From an uncultured Victivallales bacterium (GTDB lineage: Bacteria > Verrucomicrobiota > Lentisphaeria > Oligosphaerales > JAFGRS01): a stretch of 23,909 nucleotides of DNA. Of the stretch, positions 23,529-23,909 are shown in pieces. The stretch lies in contig CAILKC010000254.1 in NCBI GenBank assembly GCA_903834675.1, positions 1-23,909 of the forward strand, written 5' to 3'. Every line of letters starts with the position of its first letter. The stretch's first letter is position 1. The notes below the pieces were generated by a model, which saw only the letters and a program-made list of their open reading frames with translations, was not told the origin of the DNA and did not search any database. Position numbers and translations under genes: made by a program.

Positions 23529-23909
23529 TCTCTCGGGAGCTCAGGCCATCATCCTGTGCGAGGACACGGCCCACTACAGCTTTGCCCGCGGATATCTCTC
23601 CACGTTGGGTGTCGCTCGGTTCGTCCCGGACATCAGCCCCAAAGGACGCGGGGCGGGCTCCGCTTGGGTCACCGAGCGTTTCGCCGCCAATCTCAAAGCG
23701 TTTCGCGCCAGCAGCCGGTATCAGAACAGCATCCTAGTCGCCGTGATCGACGGGGATGGGAAATCTCCCGCGGAGCGGCGTGCGACGCTGGAGACATCGA
23801 CATCGATGCAGCAGCTTGGCCAGTCGCCGCGAGGCCCCGGCGAACGTGCGCTCATCATCGTCCCGCAGTGGCAGATCGAGACGTGGTTCGAGTTCGTCGT
23901 CGCTGGTTC
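23521..23909 (+). CDS. TOPRIM-like nuclease partner (partial, runs off the window)
   Basis: Only the first 129 codons are visible. AQAIILCEDTAHYSFARGYL puts E14 at the end of the first strand; ILVAVIDGDG gives D77-x-D79; RALIIVPQWQIETWFEF follows. The order Glu, DxD, then a V-P-x-x-x-I-E-x-W motif is like TOPRIM-type proteins of the DUF4276/DUF4435/RloB kind, which partner AAA ATPases in defence systems. The ATG overlaps the ATPase stop by 8 bases. No ribosome site is needed if coupled, though GAGAGGGGG lies 10-20 bases upstream. Which of these families it belongs to needs the missing C-terminus. Confidence 0.7.
   Translation, partial: MRDLSGAQAIILCEDTAHYSFARGYLSTLGVARFVPDISPKGRGAGSAWVTERFAANLKAFRASSRYQNSILVAVIDGDGKSPAERRATLETSTSMQQLGQSPRGPGERALIIVPQWQIETWFEFVVAG

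Overview
The window is GC-rich, densely coded bacterial DNA that looks like a member of the PVC superphylum (Lentisphaerota, Kiritimatiellota or Verrucomicrobiota). The clues are a pseudopilin-like protein with the [16 protein letters not shown] leader and a C-terminal H-X9-DG motif, a Tat-exported sulfatase of the iduronate-2-sulfatase-like type, a large secreted beta-helix protein with carbohydrate-binding domains, and interspersed palindromic repeats. This placement rests on protein style only; no rRNA or other phylogenetic marker is present.

Left part (1-9206): a glycan-degradation locus. A pseudopilin-like gene and a secreted SGNH-like hydrolase read rightward. They converge, with only 2 bp between stop codons, on a leftward three-gene run: a GH141-like beta-helix protein with CBM9-like and C-terminal beta-sandwich domains, a small secreted protein of unknown function, and the sulfatase. 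The likely target is a sulfated, esterified polysaccharide (inference).

Middle (9207-14944): a toxin-antitoxin pair (Phd/YefM-UPF0175 fusion antitoxin plus DUF3368 PIN-like toxin) sits between two direct repeats of about 273 bp that are about 97% identical. It is followed by a leftward set of MFS transporter, DegT/DnrJ/EryC1/StrS aminotransferase and Gfo/Idh/MocA oxidoreductase, and then by a tRNA-Arg(CCG) gene.

Right part (14945-23909): what looks like a defence island beginning at the tRNA. It holds an unrecognised 325-residue protein with a possible MerR-like helix-turn-helix, a type IV AbiE module whose toxin gene is cut off after about 46 codons by an interspersed repeat while the AbiEi antitoxin gene is intact, a full-length pglW-like gene (NERD nuclease, pseudokinase, kinase, DNA-binding-like C-terminal part; the marker of type 2 BREX), and an ATPase plus TOPRIM-like pair resembling PARIS, RloAB or OLD-type effectors. 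The last gene runs off the window, so the remaining BREX genes (pglX, pglY, pglZ and others) cannot be seen. No integrase, transposase or CRISPR array is visible.
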